A stretch of DNA of 64,000 nt, from positions 62,001-126,000 of the forward strand of contig QLIY01000024.1 of assembly GCA_003260075.1 (NCBI GenBank), in the 5' to 3' direction. This DNA comes from Phallusia mammillata. Lineage: Eukaryota; Chordata; Ascidiacea; Phlebobranchia; Ascidiidae. The notes below the pieces were generated by a model. It saw only the letters and a list, made by a program, of their open reading frames with translations, made no database searches and was not told where the DNA came from. The position numbers and the translations under genes were made by a program. This document shows positions 49,901 to 64,000 of the stretch, piece by piece; the stretch's first letter is position 1; the number at the start of each line of letters is the position of its first letter.

Positions 49901-50062
49901 CTGCACGTGTACAGTGTACACAGCCAATTCAACGCCAATTGCATACTGTACTGAAACATCCGTGTTTTTTGTTTACTTTTTTCTTACTGTGGGTTTATCA
50001 AACTAACTTTCTTTCTGTAGGTACCGGTGCTGAACTCTGACCGACGACACACGTCATCGTGA
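40816..50062 (+). CDS. NFU1: NFU1-like iron-sulfur scaffold protein with incomplete CxxC
   Basis: Eight phase-consistent exons: 40816-40868, 41211-41404, 41521-41662, 41877-41940, 43149-43287, 45113-45225, 45634-45774, 50021-50062 (TGA); 295 residues. NFU1 is a mitochondrial scaffold that passes 4Fe-4S clusters to lipoyl synthase and other enzymes. The N-terminal domain is visible in SPLARQIMKLKGISKITFTT and SWTTLKPLILATLIEFFSS; the NifU-like C-terminal domain in RRLRPAVQEEGGDVIFK and LLQYHVPDVTSIVEV. The cluster-binding motif, CxxCPSS in typical NFU1, reads CLSNQQA, so the second cysteine is Asn. The start at 40816 is the best in-phase ATG but the first exon is the least certain. The last intron is 4.2 kb and holds two hAT elements. 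Whether it still binds clusters is open. Confidence 0.85.
42858..43154. repeat. Duplication around C10 (43003-43012) at NFU1-like exon 5
   Basis: 42858-43002 and 43013-43154 are copies differing at about 6% of positions. Each ends with the exon 5 acceptor TTTTTTGTAG|AAATG; only the second continues into the exon. Confidence 0.85.
43668..43796. repeat. Short duplication around C10 (43738-43747)
   Basis: About 47 bp beginning AACATGTCCATTGACTG occur before and after the tract, then diverge. It lies in intron 5 of the NFU1-like gene. Confidence 0.75.
44071..44106. repeat. TA dinucleotide microsatellite
   Basis: About 17 TA units interrupted once by GTA. Similar short TA runs lie at 48988-49009 and 59026-59041. 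Confidence 0.85.
44523..44750 (-). repeat. Dispersed repeat, second copy (see 2624-3025)
   Basis: Matches 2920-3020 over about 90 bp. The - strand peptide keeps AMIACLHERFSADPNDE against PMIAGLHERFKADSNNE in the other copy. Confidence 0.5.
44755..44815 (+). repeat. tRNA-like 5' half (A box only)
   Basis: GATGTAGCTCGGTTGGTAGAGCG is a typical tRNA D-arm with an A box. The T-arm and B box are absent in the next 60 bases, so it is a truncated tRNA-derived SINE head rather than a functional tRNA. Confidence 0.55.
46439..46969. mobile_element. hAT-type MITE split by a C93 tract
   Basis: Ends are CAGTGGTTCCCAACCTTTTT and ATAGGTTGGGAAACACTG, with GCGACCC / GGGTCGCG words subterminally. The target duplication ATCTAGTA is exact at 46431-46438 and 46970-46977. 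C93 (46842-46934) lies inside, so the element's true length is unknown. Confidence 0.9.
48061..48472. mobile_element. hAT-type MITE, 412 bp, perfect TSD
   Basis: Ends are CAGCGGTTCCCAAACTGGGG and AAAGTTTGGGAACCACTG. The target duplication is GTGTAATG at 48053-48060 and 48473-48480. A second copy is at 29715-30096. It lies in the last intron of the NFU1-like gene. Confidence 0.92.
48826..48982. mobile_element. Short MITE with TA-flanked inverted ends
   Basis: Ends are TAAACCTTGGCGACTCG and GGATTAACCGAGGTTTA, about 157 bp apart. TA at each end suggests Tc1/mariner-type insertion. Related copies are 2122-2300 and 55720-55883. Confidence 0.6.
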
Positions 50063-52293
50063 CGTCATCACCACGTTTATGTGACGTCAGGCGGTTTGTG
50101 ACATATCATGTCAAATGCGGTGTACTATCAACAGAAGTTTCCATTTTTTCTTCGAGGAAAAACTATTGTATTTGATTGCAAGTTATTATATAACTCGTAT
50201 AACTGTTTTTCTATGTTGTCGGATTCATGTTGTTTTATCAGACGATAGTTTTTAGCTTCACTTTTAGGACAGCAGCCATAACATAAACAGCAACACATAA
50301 AATGTGTCGTTTTTTTTCTTATGCTCTATAGCGCAAATTACAAATTTGGGGTTTTGAACATAACTAAAATGTGCTACCTATTGTACCTCTTTCCTGTAAA
50401 AGCACTGTTTTATTTTGCTCAATTTTTCTCTTTTTTTCCGCACAAGCCAAAAAAACTTAGCATACAACGTAACTAGCATTTATTTAAAAAAATACTTTAT
50501 TTCCGATTTAAACCGATTAGTATTTTAAAACAACATCTTATCTCATCGTTTGCTGTATTATTTTAAACAAAATCAATCTTAACCTGTATTTTGCCGATAA
50601 TGTTCCAATTGAATGTGTATATATGTTGTATAAATCCGTTTACTGTGCAAGATCAACGATCAAAATCTATATACTGCCATATTACCACTATTTACCTAAC
50701 AGCTATGTGTACCTCTAATTCTTCAGTGTTACGATTTTTGTGGTTTGTCACTGTTATTATTTTTGCAGTTAACCATTATCTGTGTGCAGTTATTTATTTT
50801 TTGTTATGTGAGAATGTATGGTTTCTTGTAGGCTGTGCTTGCGATGTTGTGATTTTACCGCCAAATTTCTGTTTTTTTGTGCTTAAATATTTGGGCAAAT
50901 GGTTAAATTTGTTCTAAAAAAAGTTGCTGGAAAAAACATGGACGGAAAAATTCATTTAAATGCAGCACTAGGCCAAATTTGAAGGCCACATGGCTAACAG
51001 CGTAAATATATACGTTGAAGATTATCAAGATGTTAAACTAACCAAAATGGTGTTTTTCCTTTTTCAAAAGTGTTTATTTCGGCTTGACGATTTGGGAGTC
51101 TGCCCTTTTCACCTCTCTTTTTGCAGTTAAACTAGTTGCACTAACCACCTTTGTCAACTTTTTTTTACTAAAAACTATACCAAATCCCATCTGCTGCTAA
51201 TTTTTCTTTCATCAAACTGTGCTAGTGTCGTTGTAATCTGCTTCTTGTCAAAATAAAGAAAACATTCATTGAATTTTGACGCTCTTTGCTGCGAAGATCG
51301 AAATGAGCCTACGGTAAGACTGCTATTTTAGCGACAAACAAGAAGACTAAAGGTTTGTTTCTTAAAGGTAAATGTCTTTTAAACCAATTTTAAACATTCG
51401 GTGCAAATGTAAAGATACGTCGTGTTACAAAGTTTGGCGAGCCTTGAACTTGCAAAAGGTTAATCCTGTAAACAATTACTGTCAAATTTGCTCATTTTAT
51501 ACAAACATTAGCCACTTTTTAGGCTTCAGCTGCTTGGTGGCATGACAAGTGGTAAAACAAACCTTACAACTATGTGAGTTCAACTTTTTTTGAGCTTATT
51601 TCACCATTAAGTGGAAACTAAATGAAAAGCATTGAAGATTTCGCCATTCAATATTTGAGTAATTATTGTTACGGTAGGTGATATTTTCCCACAGGGGGCT
51701 TTCCCTTTTGCACAGTCCCAGGTGGCTTTTTCGAAAGAACCCAAATATTTTTTACGAAGCTTGTTCGGTTTTAATTTTCTAGTTAAGTGGCATGTCCTGA
51801 GCGATTTTGTCAAAAAACGTGATTTGGCGTAACTGGTTTGACAATTTGGGTTTCTAAAAGTTAAGTAGTGTCTGTGGTTGGAAGTAAACCTTGTTGGAAA
51901 CGACAACTTTTTATCAAAGCGAGTTTTGTTGTGAATACTTTTACATAGGGGGTTTGCTTAGCAAAACCAAAAAATTGCCACCTTTTTCTTTGTAAAACGT
52001 TTCGTAACATATCATGACATAAAACACTTCGCACAAAATTGTATGTTAGAAAAATGGTGCTTCTGTGGGTACGGTTACTTTTCGAACCACGCCGTCGCAT
52101 TGTGAATTGTGATCAAATGGGAAGTTGGAAACAATAGGGAATATGGTTTCGGTTTGCTTTAACTTCCTGATAAGAAAGCATGTTTTGTTATCTGTCCTGT
52201 TTGGTTAATAGTATACATTTCATGCTCATATAGTTTTATGGTGTGTTTCAGAAAATTGTGCTGGAAACTCAATTGACATTGTATTCGTTAAAA
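50063..52293. other. Intergenic, no supported gene
   Basis: 3' flank of the NFU1-like gene and 5' flank of the first E2 gene. ORFs at 50591-50917 (+), 51607-51906 (-) and 51861-52100 (-) have no recognisable domains, splice context or repeat homology in the window. No G/C tract is present over 9 kb (46.9-52.5 kb). Confidence 0.5.
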
Positions 52294-54508
<2,215 letters not shown>

Positions 54509-55032
54509 GAATACAGCCACTATAACATGTTCATTTTTACTCTTGCAAGTTTTATCTGCACCTGCATTTTATCCAATGTCTTATATGCTACATATTTTCC
54601 TTTTTTGTTTATTATGCTCTCTTGGTGGCAAAATACCTAGACTATTGGATTTTACTAATGTTTTGTAGAACTTAATCTATGTTGCTTCATATTTGCATTG
54701 TGATTAGCAACACAGTGGGTTTTTTAGCTTCCCATTAGTAAATCAGCATTTGTCTTACTTGAGCATTTCTTTGGAATAGCTTCTCATACAATATTAGTTT
54801 ATTTGCGCTCTTGGCTGTTCAAAAAAAGTGAACAGTTGTACCATTAATGTGCATTCTTCGTGTTTTTGTGTGTCTGTAAAGTTAGTAGCACTTTTTTCTT
54901 TATCGCCTTTTTGTTAACTTAGTATCAACTGGCATTGGATGCAATTTCGAATTTTGATGGGAAAATATTCCACTTAGTAAAGAGGGGTGGTAAAAAGTCA
55001 ACTCTAATTGAAGTATAAAGAAATTGAAGTAT

Positions 55033-55283
55033 CTTTTTATTGCTACAATATAAAACCTTTGAATATCCCCTTATTGAGCAGTGCTTTCATCTTCCCCGGC
55101 CAAAAAACTGTCAGAAAATCAACTGTTTGGTACATGATATATAATAACCGTGCCCCCCCCCCCTTTTTATTGCTACAATATAAAACCTTTGAATATCCCC
55201 TTATTGAGTAGTGCTTTCATCTTCCCCGGCCAAAAAACTGTCAGAAAATCAACTGGTTGGTACATGATATATAATAACCTTAT
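55033..55283. repeat. Duplication around C11 (55153-55163)
   Basis: 55033-55152 and 55164-55283 are near-identical; one substitution changes CTGTTTGG to CTGGTTGG. Confidence 0.85.
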
Positions 55284-55719
55284 AGTCATCATTGGGTCTA
55301 TTTTTGTGACCGACATGTTTTTGCCACATAAGCATGCTACAGCTAAAAAGGTAATACATACAGTTATTAATAGGGCCCTGAAGAATAAAGAAAATGGTGC
55401 GAGACATTTTCTGACCCCCGCGAACACGAGTCATAACAGGCCCTCATTTGTATCAAAAACATGAACCAAAAAACTATATTCTGAAATTAGCAGCAATAAT
55501 TTAGGCTTCAAAGCAACGGTATAAAATAGGTGCATTACTGGCCACTTTTAAATTGGAACTTTTATATTCATCAGCTATGGTGCACCATCACCTTCTATTT
55601 CTACTTGGTTATGCACATGGCATCTAGGTTGAATTGTGCATTGTTTCGACAGGGGTCACTGTTCGTCGACTTCTCTAAAACATAAAAGAAAATGGCTGTA
55701 GAAAGTGAAGGGTTTATCC

Positions 55720-55883
55720 GGGCCCGTTTGAAAAAATGTCCGGATTAGGCGGAAATTCGAAATAACCGAGGCCGGTTAGTTAAAACCTTGCCACTTTACA
55801 AGTCATTCGTTTCGTACCTTAAGTTTTGTCCGATTTGGGCGAAGACCTGAATTAAGCGAATATGGTTAAACCGAGGTTTAAAA
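55720..55883. repeat. TA-MITE family copy
   Basis: Words GTCCGGATTAGGCGG, AAGTTTTGTCCGATTTGGGCG and the end GGTTAAACCGAGGTTTA align it with 48826-48982. Confidence 0.55.
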
Positions 55884-56591
55884 TCGCTTTTAAATGCACA
55901 CACTATTGGTTTGGGAAGCACTGCTACGTAGCATTGTAGACAAAATTTACAACCTATCGCGCACATTTGGTTCGAAAGAGAAACAACAAGAGAAAATATG
56001 TGATAAAAGATGGGGATATGTTCTCCTCGACCGATTTGCGCAATATCCAAACATAACTCACAATAGGCACATTACAAACCGTTTCACCACTATTGGATAG
56101 CCTGCTTTTTAATAAAGGGGACAAAACCATTGCGCAACTTCGCTTAGGAACCAAAAGCCACCTGAAATCAAGCACCATGAGGGGATTCCCCCGCCGGAAA
56201 GACTGGTTTGTGGCTATAAAAGGAAATCGTCTCGAAAACTCACCATGTTTCAGTAAAAAAATTAACTATTTCACATAGCGATCAAGCAGAAGTAAACTTA
56301 ATATATAGTAAACGATGTATCCGATGAATCAATCGGTCATACGTCTTAGTAAGGTAAGTAAGCAAACATGAGATTTTGAACAAAATTTTCGTTGTTCAAA
56401 ATCTCAAAATAGATTCAATTTATTACAATAATTTTGTAAACTTTTCTATTCTTTGTTTTTGTACGACTTGTGATTTACCAACCACTTTAGATTTAGCGTG
56501 AAACGATTTTTGGTAATTACAATTTCAAATCAAAACGTACTTTTTAGCTTTAGTTTTTTATTTGAAAAAGTTATACATTAAAATAAAATAG

Positions 56592-56950
56592 NAAAGCTAA
56601 CAATACTCAGACCAGATCTTGTTAATAGGAGTCGGATCATATAAAGCTTTCTGCTTTGTAACTTGTTTAGAAACAAAACTGTGCTTTTTTACTCTGTGAC
56701 AACAATTATTTTATCAAAAACGGCACTTTTGGGGTTAGTAACTAGTAACAACATGGTAAAGAATGCACTGTAAGGAACTTTGGTGTTGCCAAACATAGTT
56801 ATATCGAAACTGGGCATTTTTGTTGCTAACTTTTCTTAAACTGTCTGGAATTTTGCCCACTCAGTTATCTAACCCTAGTATAGAATGTGTACAAAGGAAA
56901 TATATAGTAAAGCCACCTTTCTAGTTTAAAATTTTGATTGCCCCCCCCCC
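56592..56950. repeat. Misplaced duplicate block ended by C10
   Basis: 56592-56940 matches about 57732-58100, which lies in intron 2 of the second E2 gene. The block sits upstream of exon 1 and ends in the C tract, so it is most likely an unmerged alternative-haplotype contig put in the wrong place. Confidence 0.8.
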
Positions 56951-57105
56951 AGACTCAGTATTTTTCCTCTATGAATGCATTACTATTGTACTGGGTCAGA
57001 GTGACTATGGGAGTTGTGGTAATGACAAGAGTGTTATGTTTTTAGCAGTAAATTTTCTCATACTGTTTGTGTAAGGAGGGTTTTAACTGGTAAACTAAAT
57101 TGAAC

Positions 57106-63207
<6,102 letters not shown>

Positions 63208-63875
63208 TATTCTTTGCTCAGTAAGGATTCTGAATTAAACCTGTGACCTTCTTTACAAACTAGTTCATTTTTTCATCTTAAAACTTTGATTGTTTTAGCG
63301 GCAATTAGTTTTCCATTTCCCCTTAATGCCCTGTATTGCTCAATCTGCTCTGTTGTGTATAATACTGCTTTGTGGATTTTCAGTTTCGTTGCATTTAGCC
63401 ATTCTGGGCGCATGATTGTGCTTGTTTCTTGGTAATGTATGATGTTCTTAGTAAGGATAAAGATAGTTTTCCCAAAAAACAGCACCCCAAATTTGAAAAC
63501 CTGTTTGCACAGCTAACAAGAGTTTTTAATTTATTGCCATTATTTTCCTGGATGTGATTATGTTTTCATTTCTATGGCTGCTTTTATTTTACTAAGGTTG
63601 TTAAATAGTTTCAACTTTGCTAATGCAGGGTAATGCCAAACTATGTGGACATACTTTAGATTTGTACAAAAAAATTCAGTTTGCGTAATATATACTCCAA
63701 TGTAAAAATGACCTGTGTAAAATTCTGTGTTAAAATACAATTTCTGGACTGCTTGTTGTAGTAAACTTATCTCATTGGTTCGAATCAATTTATGTAAAGG
63801 ATTTTGAAAATGCAACTGAAGTTTTAAGCAATGCTAGTGACAAAAAACTAATAATACATGTTAATGGGGTCTAAT

Positions 63876-64000
63876 CAGTGGTGGGATTCTAATTTTTGTC
63901 AGTCAGTTCTATCACAAAAGCCATACTTTTCGACCGGTTCGGTTACAAAAAGTCCTTTTGACACTAACCAGAAATGCTAACCGGTTCGCTGAACTCAATA
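63876..64000. mobile_element. hAT-type MITE left part, cut by window end
   Basis: Begins CAGTGGTGGGATTCTAATTT and contains CCGGTTCGG as in the family members at 2440-2610 and 57320-57484. The right end and target duplication lie beyond the window. Confidence 0.75.

Larger units (their letters stand above)
54509..57105. other. Spacer between the two E2 genes
   Basis: Holds the 3' UTR of the first E2, a duplication around C11 (55153-55163), a MITE at 55720-55883, one N at 56592, and a stray duplicate block (56592-56940) before C10 (56941-56950). ORFs around 55.0-56.3 kb have no family signature. Confidence 0.5.

Noticed and set aside
50591..50917. 108-codon hydrophobic ORF as a new gene
   Set aside because: AT-rich, Cys/Phe-biased, no start context or splice partner, no recognisable domain.

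Overview
This is animal nuclear DNA, AT-rich, with genes split into short GT-AG exons, chemoattractant-type and LDLa-type GPCRs, and many small DNA-transposon copies. An ascidian tunicate (Ciona-like) fits best; this is an inference from gene style, the strong divergence between duplicated segments and genome compactness, not from any database search. The window also carries a strong assembly signature: 28 pure G or C tracts, most flanked by direct duplications that look like unmerged contig or haplotype overlaps.

Layout, all protein genes on the + strand. (1) ~98-5774: 3' part of a rhodopsin-class GPCR of the chemoattractant/anaphylatoxin type with a very long second extracellular loop. (2) 8756-14868: an 11-exon type I membrane glycoprotein with about four fibronectin-III-like domains, a Ser/Thr-rich stalk and one TM segment. 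(3) 15.9-18.3 kb: decayed remains of a METTL27-like methyltransferase, followed by the intact 4-exon gene at 19687-22446. (4) 23.5-25.7 kb: a broken Ty3/Gypsy retrotransposon on the - strand. (5) 26.27-27.85 kb: a segmental copy of the 3' part of the first GPCR that keeps one intact exon. (6) 31875-35879: a GPCR with about 12 LDL-receptor class A repeats joined to an LGR/relaxin-receptor-type 7TM domain, with no leucine-rich repeats visible. (7) 37.0-39.4 kb: a large unmerged duplication. (8) 40816-50062: an 8-exon NFU1-like Fe-S scaffold gene that has lost the second cysteine of its CxxC motif. (9) 52294-54508 and 57106-63207: a tandem pair of UBE2D-class ubiquitin-conjugating enzymes with identical intron positions and phases.

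Between and inside the genes lie non-autonomous hAT-type elements, many with exact 8-bp target duplications, a few TA-flanked MITEs, tRNA-derived fragments and minisatellites. The genes do not form an obvious pathway. The most interesting biology is the FN3 protein, whose two sequence copies of exon 9 differ only by amino-acid-changing codons; the NFU1-like protein without a complete cluster-binding motif; the diverged E2 with D117 changed to His; and the LDLa-only LGR-type GPCR. All exon models are hand-built from splice consensus and phase; every listed gene gives one uninterrupted reading frame.
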